Assembly (NCBI RefSeq): GCF_010120715.1
Contig: NZ_CP047591.1
Span: 496,001-560,000, forward strand
Direction of reading: 5' to 3'
DNA length: 64,000 bases
Origin: Aminipila terrae
GTDB lineage: Bacteria > Bacillota > Clostridia > Peptostreptococcales > Anaerovoracaceae
Position numbers and translations under genes: made by a program. The notes beneath the pieces are model-generated. The model had not been told where the DNA came from and did not search any database. It was given only the letters and a program-made list of their open reading frames with translations. Shown here piece by piece: positions 1 through 8,514 of this stretch. How positions within the stretch are numbered: the first letter of the stretch is position 1; each line of letters opens with the position of its first letter.

Positions 1-1020
1 TTCAGAGACTACATACTTGCATCTTTGGACAAGGAAAATTCTCACGGAAATTTAGATTCAGAACAACATTCAGTTAATACAATGAATCAGAAATCAGAGA
101 CCAAACCAATCATCAGTTTCGGCTTTAAGGACGTAATGAGGCATTGTGTTTTAAGCTTTTCCTTTTTAGGGGGCATTTATGCTACAGCCATTGTTATTGT
201 TGCAATAGGGGCGTTTTATACATCAAATGAAAAAATGCATCATGTCATCATGCCTGCGATTTTTTCCCTGCTTATTGCAGTTGTACCTTTTATTTATAAA
301 AGTGTTACAGCGTTCCTGTTATATCATAATTTTGTACTGGAGAAAAACGGTGATAAGCTGATTGTGTCCTATGGACTATTTACAAGAAAACAGTTTACCT
401 TACCATTAGATAAAACTAATGCTTTAATAATTAAGCAGCCTTTCCAGGCAAGATTTTTTAATCTTTGTTATGGAGAAATTATTAATGTAGGCATGGGAGA
501 TGCCGGAGAGAATCAGTCCCCTATTTTCTGCCTTCTGGTAAAATACGAGACTCTACAGTCTGTAATCAGGCAAATTGCACCCCAATTTGTTATGGAAGGA
601 AAAGAACAAAAATCTCCAAAACCAGCCATCGTTCCAGTTTTAACAAAATGGGCACTATGGGGGATTTTATTTCTTGCAGGGTTTATTATTTTTTATAAAT
701 GGTGGATTGGACTTATTATTTTAATCTTTTTCATAATATGTGGAATCCTTTCACATGCCACAAAAGGATTAAACATAGATGAAAACAAATTGTCCATAAC
801 CACAGGTGTATTTGATAAAAGAACCATAACAACTGCCTACAGTAAACTTCAGAATGCTACTGCAAAATACGGTCCTATCAGCCGTCGTTTAGGTATAGCT
901 CATGGAAGTGTATCTATTTTGTCTTCTTCAGCAAATCAGATCAATGATATTGGTTACTTTCCCAAGGAACAATTTGATATCATTTCCCAGCAGATAATAT
1001 CTCACGACAGCATTAACTAA
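1..1020 (+). CDS. bPH2 (YdbT-like) membrane protein, 3' part
   Basis: The reading frame is open to the left edge of the window (the first codons read F-R-D-Y-I-L-A-S), so the gene starts upstream and only its last 340 codons are here. The visible part has two hydrophobic hairpins (about residues 45-100 and 215-250), each followed by a bacterial PH-like (bPH2, former DUF304) beta-rich segment. The first contains SYGLFTRKQFTLPLDK and the second ITTGVFDKRTITTAYSKLQ. This alternation is typical of the YdbS/YdbT family of membrane proteins, whose role is poorly defined; B. subtilis members are linked to envelope stress. The gene ends 80 bases before the germination gene on the same strand. I see no unusual residues. 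The family assignment is by pattern. Confidence 0.75.
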   Translation, partial: FRDYILASLDKENSHGNLDSEQHSVNTMNQKSETKPIISFGFKDVMRHCVLSFSFLGGIYATAIVIVAIGAFYTSNEKMHHVIMPAIFSLLIAVVPFIYKSVTAFLLYHNFVLEKNGDKLIVSYGLFTRKQFTLPLDKTNALIIKQPFQARFFNLCYGEIINVGMGDAGENQSPIFCLLVKYETLQSVIRQIAPQFVMEGKEQKSPKPAIVPVLTKWALWGILFLAGFIIFYKWWIGLIILIFFIICGILSHATKGLNIDENKLSITTGVFDKRTITTAYSKLQNATAKYGPISRRLGIAHGSVSILSSSANQINDIGYFPKEQFDIISQQIISHDSIN

Positions 1021-1099
1021 AGAATGAATTCCCTCCTTGGGTTTTATGAATTTATTTTGTAAAAAAAGGCATACTATTCATAAACAGGAGGGATTTTTT

Positions 1100-2574
1100 A
1101 TGCAGGTAAATAATTTTTGGGCAGAGACTTTGAAAAGCGCCCTGCCAGTTGGAGAAAGCTTTGATATTCTCGCAAGAGAAATTCAGATTGGAGACAAAAA
1201 CGCTGTTATGTTTTTTGTAGATGGTCTTGTAACAAATCAGCTGATGCCTGTTGTTATGTCTTATTTACTCAAAGTTGATTCCAATAACACCAGAAACGTT
1301 ACAGATTCTAAAGAATTTATAAAAATAAACTTACCTTACCTGAGTACATCCACAGAATCAAAAGTTGAAAACATTTTAAAAGCTGTTTTTTCAGGCTTAG
1401 TAGCCATAGCTGTTGAGGGTTTAATGAGGTTATCATTATTGATGTCAGATCCTATCCAAACAGAAGTGTTGAGGAACCTACCAAGGAAAAAAGCCTCAGA
1501 GGTGCTAAAGATGGTTTTACAGAAGCTTTTATGACAAATATCGCTTTAATCCGGAGAAGAATACGTGACCCAAAGCTTATTTTTAAATCCCATACCATAG
1601 GAAATTCAACCAAAACAGATGTAAGCCTTGTATATCTCAAAGGAAAGGCAGATGAGGCTTTGGTCCAGAAAATTTCTGATAAGTTGAATTCTATTTCCAT
1701 AGAAGCCATATCTGTAGCAGATCAGACTATTGCAGAGCATATTGTACAGGATCCTAGCAACAAAAGTTTCCTTGGATGGTTAAATCCCTATCCCAAAGTC
1801 AGATATACCCAGCGGCCAGATGTTGCTGCAGCGCATATTTCAGAAGGAAAAATTGCAATAATTGTTGATACCAGTCCAACTGTTATATTGCTTCCTACAG
1901 GCATATTTGATTTTTTACAGGATGTAGATGATTATTATTTTCCAGCTTTTACTGGTAACTATTTTCGTTTATTAAGAACCATTAATTTTGTAGGAATTAT
2001 ATTTATTACGCCCCTCTATCTGTTATTCGCACAGCAATATTTACCTGTTTATAGTGGTTTACAATTTTTTATCCCTCAGGGTCAATTTGCCATATCTTTG
2101 TTCTGGCAGTTTATATTGCTGGAGTTTGCTATAGATGGTTTAAAACTGGCTTCGCTAAATACGCCCGATTCCCTGGGAATGTCCTTATCGGTAATAGGAG
2201 CTTTAATATTAGGTCAGTTTTCAGTCTCTTCAGGCTGGTTTATCCCTCAGACCATTTTATGCATGGCCGTAGTGGCACTTGCCAGTTTCACACAGCCCAG
2301 CATCGAACTGGGATATGCTATAAAATATATGCGCATCCTCATACTTGTTGGCATTCAGATTGGAGCACGTCTTGGTGAAACATCTGTAGCCATGGATTTA
2401 TTGGGCCATAACGCTATTTCTATTTGTGCAATATCCGGAGCTTTAATTGCAACTGCAGTGGATTTTATATCCATTGCCGCTACGAAAACCCTTGCTGGTA
2501 CATCTTATCTGTACCCACTTATGCCTTTCAACGGTAATGCTATGAAGCATCTGCTGTTCCGTACAAAAGCATAA
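1100..2574 (+). CDS. GerA-family spore germination receptor subunit (frame broken at about 1420)
   Basis: This is a germinant-receptor A subunit of the GerAA/SpoVAF family, an inner-membrane protein of dormant spores. The cytoplasmic N-domain carries DGLVTNQLMPVVMSYLL. It is followed by the hallmark region TNIALIRRRIRDPKL and then a membrane domain with about five helices (for example FVGIIFITPLYLLFA and ISLFWQFILLEFAIDGL). The start at 1100 is chosen because CAGGAGGG lies 8-14 bases upstream; an in-frame ATG at 1037 has no such site. The frame breaks in the T run at 1420-1422. One extra T restores VEGFNEVIIIDVRSYPNRSV and then SLRGAKDGFTEAF, a canonical GerA stretch joining both halves. The corrected length is about 491 residues, normal for the family. 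I regard the break as a likely sequencing error. Confidence 0.85.
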
Positions 2575-2590
2575 ATCTATTTATAGCAAA

Positions 2591-2637
2591 AGAACCAGAA
2601 CATATATTGGCCTGTACCCAAAATTGTTTCTGGTTCT
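2591..2637. terminator. Terminator between convergent gerA-type gene and pyrD
   Basis: AGAACCAGA (2591-2599) and TCTGGTTCT (2629-2637) form a 9-bp stem, followed on the + strand by a T-rich tract (TATTTTGTTTTA). On the minus strand the tract is shorter (TTTTG). It lies between the ends of the two convergent transcription units and may serve both. Confidence 0.7.
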
Positions 2638-2692
2638 TATTTTGTTTTAAATTTAACGTCTGTAAATTTAACCTTCTCTGTTTTCATTAATA

Positions 2693-3604
2693 TTATGCAT
2701 TAAAGGCCCCTCTGATATCGGCAATGGTTTTAAAACCCTGTTCCTGCATATATAGTTTAAGTTCCTGCAATATATCTACTGGAGCAGTTGGATTTACAAG
2801 AGCAGCTGTTCCCACAGAGATTATATCTGCACCTGCCATAATAAATTCAGCCGCATCTTCTCCAGTCATGATTCCTCCAAGTCCCATAATCGGTATATTA
2901 ACTGCTCTTCTGACCTGATATACCATTCGTACTGCTACTGGCTTAACTGCCGGACCTGATAAACCGCCCATGATATTGGCAAGTACAGGCTTTTTTCGCT
3001 GAGTATCTATCTTCATACCAAGCAGTGTATTAATCAGTGATACACCATCGGCCCCTTCTGCTTCCACAGCCTTAGCAATTTCAGTAATGTCTGTTACATT
3101 TGGTGTCAGTTTAATAATAATGGGTTTCCTGCTGATGGCTTTTACGGCTTTTGTTACCTCTGCTGCCATTCTGGGATCTGTACCAAATCCAATGCCGCCC
3201 TTTTTTACATTGGGGCATGAAATATTAATTTCCATCATGGCTACATCTGTTTCATTAAGCATTTCTACCACAGAACAGTATTCCTCTATGGTCCTTCCTG
3301 CCACATTTGCAATAATCCTGGTGTCAAAATCTTTTAGATAAGAAATCTCTTGCTCTATAAAAGCGACAGCCCCTGGGTTTTGCAGGCCCACAGCATTTAG
3401 CATACCGCCATAAGTCTCGGCAATTCTCGGGGTAGGATTTCCTGCCCACGGTTCACTGGCTACCCCTTTAGTAATAACTGCACCAAGTTCATTGATATCA
3501 TAGAATTCCCCGCTTTCTCTTGCGGAAAAAGTTCCAGAAGCTGTTGTAACAGGATTTTTCAGAGTTACACCAGCAAAATCTACGCTTAAATCCAGATTAT
3601 TCAT
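2693..3604 (-). CDS. pyrD: Dihydroorotate dehydrogenase B, catalytic subunit
   Basis: PyrD (type 1B) is the FMN subunit that oxidises dihydroorotate to orotate, passing electrons to NAD+ through PyrK. The 303-residue protein begins MNNLDLSVDFAGVTLKNPV. It shows NISCPNVKKGG with the catalytic cysteine typical of class 1B, and glycine-rich FMN-phosphate segments GGLSGPAVKP and GLGGIMTGEDA. The start at 3604 was chosen by homology. The longer open frame (to 3724) reads back through pyrK and is not credible. The gene overlaps the 3' end of pyrK by 8 bases, which implies translational coupling of the two subunits. It is the last gene of the pyr operon. Confidence 0.95.
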   Translation of the reverse strand: MNNLDLSVDFAGVTLKNPVTTASGTFSARESGEFYDINELGAVITKGVASEPWAGNPTPRIAETYGGMLNAVGLQNPGAVAFIEQEISYLKDFDTRIIANVAGRTIEEYCSVVEMLNETDVAMMEINISCPNVKKGGIGFGTDPRMAAEVTKAVKAISRKPIIIKLTPNVTDITEIAKAVEAEGADGVSLINTLLGMKIDTQRKKPVLANIMGGLSGPAVKPVAVRMVYQVRRAVNIPIMGLGGIMTGEDAAEFIMAGADIISVGTAALVNPTAPVDILQELKLYMQEQGFKTIADIRGAFNA

Positions 3605-4406
3605 CCCAGGCAACCTCCTCTCCGAAAAATACAGGTCCATGTTTGCATACACCTCTCTGTTGTATTTCCGTACCTTGCTCCGTTTTGACTTTAACCTTGC
3701 AGGTACAACCGACACAGGCTCCATATCCGCATCCCATTCTTTCCTCTAAGGAAACCTGACATGGAATATCCTTTTCTGCACAAAAATCACTTAGTGCTCT
3801 AAGCATTACTTTTGGGCCGCAGGAGAAATATTCATCTGAACAGATATTTTTCTCTCTTATCATCTGTACGGCATTACCCTGAAATCCTGAAGTCCCATTA
3901 TCCGTTGCTACATAAACTTCACTGCAATATTTTCCAAGTTCTTCAACTAAAAAGGGTTCTTCCTGGAATCCTATAGCTGCAGTCACCTGGGCGCCCTTTT
4001 CCTTCAGCTTTCTGGCTAAAAGTACCATGGGAGGAACACCAATGCCTCCTCCTACTACAGTCACTGTTTTTCCCTTATAATCATCTGTTTGGCCGCCGAA
4101 TTTTTTCCCATCTATGAAATATCCATTTCCAAGGGGAGTACTTACTCTCACCTTTTCATTGGTCTTATATGCTGAAAGTTCCTTTGTGCCTTTTCCTACT
4201 ACTTTATAAACAATAGTTATACTGTTTTCATCTGCATCGCAGATGCTGATTGGCCGAGGCAGTAACAGACTTTTATCCTCCAGATAAATATTTACAAACT
4301 GACCTGCTCTTATTGTTCCCATATGAGAACTGCTAATCTGCATCTTATATATATCATTTGCAATCTGATCATTGCATATAACATTCCCTGTTAATATCTT
4401 TTTCAT
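3597..4406 (-). CDS. pyrK: Dihydroorotate dehydrogenase B, electron-transfer subunit
   Basis: PyrK carries FAD and a [2Fe-2S] cluster and connects PyrD to NAD+. The 269 residues show a ferredoxin-reductase-like FAD domain (LLPRPISICDAD, about residues 48-60), an NAD-binding glycine segment (TVVGGGIGVPPMVLLA, about 116-131), and a C-terminal cluster MGCGYGACVGCTCKV followed by GVCKHGP. The four cysteines expected for the [2Fe-2S] centre are all present. An AGGAGT site precedes the ATG. It lies 8 bases downstream of pyrF. Confidence 0.95.
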   Translation of the reverse strand: MKKILTGNVICNDQIANDIYKMQISSSHMGTIRAGQFVNIYLEDKSLLLPRPISICDADENSITIVYKVVGKGTKELSAYKTNEKVRVSTPLGNGYFIDGKKFGGQTDDYKGKTVTVVGGGIGVPPMVLLARKLKEKGAQVTAAIGFQEEPFLVEELGKYCSEVYVATDNGTSGFQGNAVQMIREKNICSDEYFSCGPKVMLRALSDFCAEKDIPCQVSLEERMGCGYGACVGCTCKVKVKTEQGTEIQQRGVCKHGPVFFGEEVAWDE

Positions 4407-4414
4407 AACTACTC

Positions 4415-5317
4415 CTAATACTGAAGATCTGCCTTCATGGCAAGTGCAGCATCTCTTGCCGCTTCTCCTACATTTTCTCCGTATTTGTCATTTTTCTTGT
4501 AAGCTGCTATTATTCCCCTTGAAGAATTAACAATACACCCTCTTTTATCTTTGTCGAAGAACCCTTCTAAATCGGTTCCCGTACCGCCCTGAGCTCCATA
4601 TCCAGGCACTAAGAAGAAGGTGTGCGGCATCATCTTTCTTAATTTCTCACCCTGTTCTTTATGAGTCGCCCCGACTACTGCACCAATTCTACTGTAGCCC
4701 ATGGTTCCCATGGACTGCATGCCCCATTCCGCAACAAGTTCTGCTACTCTTTCATAAATAGTCTTTTCATTTACGAGAATGTCCTGAAGCTGGCTGCTGG
4801 AAGGATTACTCGTCTTTACCAGTATAAATACACCTCTGTCTTTTTTATTGCATTCATCTATAAAAGGCTGGATACCATCTATCCCCAGATATGGGTTAAC
4901 TGTAATCCAATCTTCTTTCCATAAATCAAACGCTTGTCCTTCTATTTCAGTGCCACCGATATGAGCCGCATAAGCTGCTGCTGTTGAAGAAATATCTCCT
5001 CTTTTTATATCACCGATTACAGCCATCCCTTTTTTGCTGGCATATTCTATGGTTTCCAGATATGCCTTAATTCCTTCTATTCCATACTTTTCATACATGG
5101 CAATCTGAGGTTTTACTGCAGGAACAATATCTTCGACGCTATCAATTATTTCTTTATTAAATTTTATAAACATCTTTCCCACAGCTTCAGGATTCTTGCC
5201 ATATTTTTCGAACATTTCTGCTTTCATGGATGCTGGCATCATTTCCAGGGTTGGGTCCAGACCTACCACTGTTGGATTTTTCATAACATCAATTTTCTTC
5301 AATAATGAATCAATCAT
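4415..5317 (-). CDS. pyrF: Orotidine 5'-phosphate decarboxylase
   Basis: PyrF converts OMP to UMP, the last step of the de novo pathway. The 300-residue length and the motif VIGDIKRGDISSTAAAY, containing the catalytic D-x-K-x-x-D group, place it in the longer PyrF subtype (OMP decarboxylase type 2) rather than the roughly 240-residue type. VGLDPTLEMMP near the N-terminus binds substrate, and FLVPGYGAQGGTGTDL near residue 235 is the phosphate-binding segment. It is in the pyr operon between pyrC and pyrK. Confidence 0.95.
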   Translation of the reverse strand: MIDSLLKKIDVMKNPTVVGLDPTLEMMPASMKAEMFEKYGKNPEAVGKMFIKFNKEIIDSVEDIVPAVKPQIAMYEKYGIEGIKAYLETIEYASKKGMAVIGDIKRGDISSTAAAYAAHIGGTEIEGQAFDLWKEDWITVNPYLGIDGIQPFIDECNKKDRGVFILVKTSNPSSSQLQDILVNEKTIYERVAELVAEWGMQSMGTMGYSRIGAVVGATHKEQGEKLRKMMPHTFFLVPGYGAQGGTGTDLEGFFDKDKRGCIVNSSRGIIAAYKKNDKYGENVGEAARDAALAMKADLQY

Positions 5318-5380
5318 CTCTTACCTCTGTTTTCTTTCATATAACTTTTTAACTTTATCTTTTTATAAAATTTATGCGAC

Positions 5381-6673
5381 TTATTCAGCCGCATAAACTA
5401 TTCTGCCATTTACTAATGTGTATAATATTTTACCATAAACCCGCATTCCTAAGAATGGTGAATTTTTCCCCTTGGAGACAAAGTCCTCTGAATTAATTTC
5501 ATATTCTTCATCTATATCTATGATAGCAAGATCTGCCGTCTTTCCGACTTCAATATTTCCTCTGTCAATGCCTAATATTTCTGCCGGCCTGCAGCTCATT
5601 TTATCAATCAGCTCCATGGCAGTCAGAATCCCGGTTTTCACAAGAAACGTATAACTCATAGCAAAAGAAGTTTCAAGTCCTACCACACCATTTAATGCTT
5701 TCTCATAGCCGCAGTTTTTTTCATCGCTGCTATGGGGTGCATGATCAGTAGCAATTACATCCAGGGTTCCATCCTGTAATGCTTTTTTTACTGCTTCCAC
5801 ATCCTCTTCTGTTCTTAGTGGGGGATTCATCTTCTTATTACCGTCATTACCTGTACAATTTTCATCCAAGATGAAATAATGGGGTCCCGTTTCCGCTGTA
5901 ACATTTAATCCTTCAGCTTTAGCCTTTCTAATGATGTCCAGGCTTCCCTTTGTACTGATATGGCACAAATGAATGGGGGAGCCTGCTTCTTTAGCCAGCA
6001 TAATATCTCTTGCAACGATTAATTCTTCCCCAATTGAAGTTCCTGCCAGGCTTCCGTCTTCCGTATGGGAGAATACCATCAGGCCGTTTGCTTTTCCTTC
6101 CAGTATTCCTTTCAGCATTAACCCTGCATTCATAACAGAACGTCCGTCTTCACTTATGGCGCAAATTCCTTTTCCCATCAGGTCTTTAGAACGGGTTTCC
6201 AAAAGAGACATTTCGTGAATCTGGGCTAAGGTTTCTCCCTTTTGTCCCTGTGTAATGCTTCCTACAGATAAAACATTTACACCGTTGGCTTCTTTCGCCT
6301 TTTCATCAATATATCTTACCACTTCCGGATTGTCTATAACAGGTTTTGTATTTGGCATGCAGCATACGGTGGTAAAACCACCTCTTGCCGCTGCCCTGCA
6401 TCCAGAAAAAATGTCTTCTTTATATTCCAGTCCCGGATCCCTGAAATGTACATGAAGATCTATCAGTCCTGGTATAATCCATTTGCCTTTAGCATCTATC
6501 CTAGTAATGCCATCTGTCCCCGAGTCACTGTTTCCCCATGCTGGTATTAAACCATAGACTCCTGTTTCCGTCTCTATACAGACAATTTTTTCATCTTCTA
6601 CGTAAAGATTTCCTACAGCTTGTAATCCAAAATCCGGATTAATTATAAGCCCATTCTCCACCAGAACTTTCAT
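5381..6673 (-). CDS. pyrC: Dihydroorotase
   Basis: PyrC cyclises carbamoyl-aspartate to dihydroorotate. It is a 430-residue class I amidohydrolase with the metal motif DLHVHFRDPGLEYKED at about residues 72-87. The later metal ligands lie in SHTED, HLCHISTKGSL and ATDHAPHS, so the zinc site looks complete. The C-terminal beta-domain ends with KILYTLVNGRIVYAAE. It starts 3 bases downstream of the pyrI stop codon, which indicates tight operon packing. Confidence 0.95.
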   Translation of the reverse strand: MKVLVENGLIINPDFGLQAVGNLYVEDEKIVCIETETGVYGLIPAWGNSDSGTDGITRIDAKGKWIIPGLIDLHVHFRDPGLEYKEDIFSGCRAAARGGFTTVCCMPNTKPVIDNPEVVRYIDEKAKEANGVNVLSVGSITQGQKGETLAQIHEMSLLETRSKDLMGKGICAISEDGRSVMNAGLMLKGILEGKANGLMVFSHTEDGSLAGTSIGEELIVARDIMLAKEAGSPIHLCHISTKGSLDIIRKAKAEGLNVTAETGPHYFILDENCTGNDGNKKMNPPLRTEEDVEAVKKALQDGTLDVIATDHAPHSSDEKNCGYEKALNGVVGLETSFAMSYTFLVKTGILTAMELIDKMSCRPAEILGIDRGNIEVGKTADLAIIDIDEEYEINSEDFVSKGKNSPFLGMRVYGKILYTLVNGRIVYAAE

Positions 6674-6676
6674 GAA

Positions 6677-7108
6677 TTAATATGCTCCCTTCATGGATAC
6701 AATTTCATCACAGTATTCACATCGGTACTCTCTGTTGTCAGCATCAATTAAGTGGAAAATATGTGGTGCATTTGCTTCTACTGAAGTTACACATCTTGGA
6801 TTTTTACATTTAATAACGTTTGTTACTGTTTCAGGCATCTGCAATGCAATCTTTCTGACAATCTCGCCGTTCTCTATTACATTTACTGTAGCGTTTGGCT
6901 CAATTAACCCTAGTACATCTAAATTTACATCTATTACATTTTGAATCTTTACAATATCTTTTTTACCATGCTTTTTGCTGCATGCATTCATAATAAATGC
7001 AACGGTATTAGTAGTCAGATCAATATCAAGATATTCTAAAATCTTAGCACCAAGACCAGCAGTGATGTGATCAATAACGATTCCTTTTTCTATACTGTTT
7101 ACTAACAT
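6677..7108 (-). CDS. pyrI: Aspartate carbamoyltransferase regulatory chain
   Basis: PyrI is the zinc-containing regulatory subunit that binds nucleotide effectors and assembles with PyrB. The protein has 143 residues. Its allosteric domain begins with IEKGIVIDHITAGLGAKIL, and the zinc domain carries CKNPRC and CEYC, the usual C-x4-C and C-x2-C pairs. PyrI is common in Enterobacteria, Archaea and a subset of Clostridia but absent from Bacillus. Its presence goes with the attenuator-type leader upstream. A strong AGGAGG site precedes the start, 11 bases after pyrB. Confidence 0.95.
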   Translation of the reverse strand: MLVNSIEKGIVIDHITAGLGAKILEYLDIDLTTNTVAFIMNACSKKHGKKDIVKIQNVIDVNLDVLGLIEPNATVNVIENGEIVRKIALQMPETVTNVIKCKNPRCVTSVEANAPHIFHLIDADNREYRCEYCDEIVSMKGAY

Positions 7109-7119
7109 ATTTTCTCCTC

Positions 7120-8045
7120 CTAACCTTCAATTCCAAGCAGGCTCATGATAAGAGCCATTCTAACAAACATACCATTCTTGGCCTGAACAAAGTACATTGC
7201 CCTTGGATCGTCATCCACTTCAACTGCAATTTCATTTACTCTAGGAAGTGGGTGAAGGACAATCATGTTCTCCTTTGCCAGTTTCATTTTTGACTTATCT
7301 AAGATATAAGTGTCTTTTAATCTTATATAATCTTCTTCATTGAAGAATCTTTCTTTCTGTACTCTTGTCATATAAAGTACATCCAGCTTTGGCAGTGCTT
7401 CCTGCATACTTCTTACTTCTTCAAACTCAATACCATTCTTTACAAGGATTTCTTTTCTTACATATTCTGGAATCCTCAATTCTTCTGGTGAAATAAGCAC
7501 GAATTTTACGTTCTTATATCTTGAAAGTGCTTTGATAAGAGAGTGGACTGTTCTGCCAAATTTCAGGTCTCCGCAACATCCTACTGTGATATTATCAAAT
7601 CCCCTAAAGTCCTTCTGATTGTCAGAAGATCCGTAAGAGTCTGTGTAGGGTGCTGATGTCCTCCATCTCCTGCATTTATTACCGGCATTTCTGTACTATG
7701 GGCAGCTACTTTTGGAGCTCCTTCTTTTGGGTGTCTCATTACTGCCAGGTCTGCATAACATGCAACCGTTTTAATAGTATCTGCAATGCTTTCCCCCTTA
7801 GCCACTGAACTGGAATTAGGTTCTGAGAATCCTATAACCTGTCCCCCTAATCTCAGCATGGCTGCCTCGAAACTGAAACGTGTTCTTGTGCTTGGTTCAT
7901 AAAATAAAGTAGCAAGCAGCTTACCATCGCAGGCATGTACATATTTTGAAGGTGCTTCAATGATTCTGTCAGCTAAATCAAATATTTCTTCCAGCTCCTC
8001 TAAAGAAAAGTCCATTGGTTCTAATAAATTTCTTCCTTTTAACAT
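7120..8045 (-). CDS. pyrB: Aspartate carbamoyltransferase catalytic chain (frame broken at 7597-7599)
   Basis: PyrB condenses carbamoyl phosphate with aspartate. The N-terminal part shows [13 protein letters not shown] (carbamoyl-phosphate binding), [15 protein letters not shown], and [11 protein letters not shown]. The C-terminal part shows [12 protein letters not shown]. The frame breaks in the A run at 7597-7599 (T run on the coding strand). Adding one base gives [20 protein letters not shown] and rejoins both halves into a 308-residue protein, the normal PyrB length. The break is therefore probably a sequencing error. The gene is first in the operon after the leader, with an AAAGGAG site between attenuator and start. 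Confidence 0.92.
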
Positions 8046-8066
8046 AATTTCAATCTCCTTTCAGGC

Positions 8067-8095
8067 AAAAAAAAATCTTCCACTAATGGAAGATT
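8067..8095 (-). terminator. Attenuator hairpin in the pyrB leader
   Basis: On the minus strand AATCTTCCA and TGGAAGATT form a perfect 9-bp stem with a 4-base loop, followed by nine U residues (8067-8075). It sits between the leader peptide and pyrB, so it must be read through for the operon to be expressed. The leader-peptide stop codon overlaps the base of the stem. Confidence 0.85.
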
Positions 8096-8261
8096 AAATA
8101 ATACAATCATCTAAAGAAAAAGGCGCTTCTAACAAAGTTGATTTTCTGGATAATGGGAGTAAACAAATCAATTCAAAAACTGAAGGGTAAGAGGCCAGAT
8201 TTTCAAATTCTTTTGTAAACTCGTAGTTCTCACTCATATATTTTTCAAAACTCATTAGCAT
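8094..8261 (-). CDS. Putative pyr operon leader peptide (55 aa)
   Basis: A 55-codon open frame starts at ATG 8261, 10 bases after AAGGAAGG. It ends with TAA at 8094-8096, inside the base of the attenuator hairpin. The peptide begins MLMSFEKYMSENYEF and ends FSLDDCII. The RNA just before the stop is U-rich (CUUUUUCUUUAGAUGAUUGUAUUAUUUAA). This is the layout of the E. coli pyrBI leader, where low UTP makes RNA polymerase pause in a U-rich stretch. The trailing ribosome then catches up and prevents hairpin formation. The peptide itself resembles nothing I know, and its role is inferred from position. A non-functional chance ORF is the alternative. Confidence 0.6.
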   Translation of the reverse strand: MLMSFEKYMSENYEFTKEFENLASYPSVFELICLLPLSRKSTLLEAPFSLDDCII

Positions 8262-8436
8262 ATGTAGGGTTCCTTCCTTAATACAAATTTACAATAGAAT
8301 ACTAAATTTGGGTTTTTAGCAGCTGACCATCCAGCAGGTGTTACTGAAGAATCCAGATGAATTTCATACAGTATATCTCTACCATAAATTCCACAAAATC
8401 GCACTTTTCACTTTTTGGCGTGCCTAAATCTTCAAT

Positions 8437-8465
8437 ATAATACCACGCATATAAGCATGTGTCAA
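8437..8465 (-). promoter_or_regulatory. Sigma-A promoter of the pyr operon
   Basis: On the minus strand there is a perfect TTGACA (8460-8465), a 17-base spacer, and TATTAT (8437-8442). Transcription would begin near 8430 and give a leader of nearly 400 bases before pyrB. Between 8262 and 8430 I see no further gene. Confidence 0.8.
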
Positions 8466-8514
8466 TAGAAAATTCGGTGGCAAAACTATGTATTTTTTAT
8501 TTTTGTTTTTTTAA

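Noticed and set aside
1037..2574. Two separate germination genes or a pseudogene
   Set aside because: One added T at 1420-1422 restores a canonical continuous GerA-family sequence. The same type of break occurs in essential genes nearby.
8046..8514. A PyrR-binding antiterminator in the pyr leader
   Set aside because: I could not find a convincing PyrR binding-loop consensus. A leader peptide and a simple hairpin are what the sequence shows.
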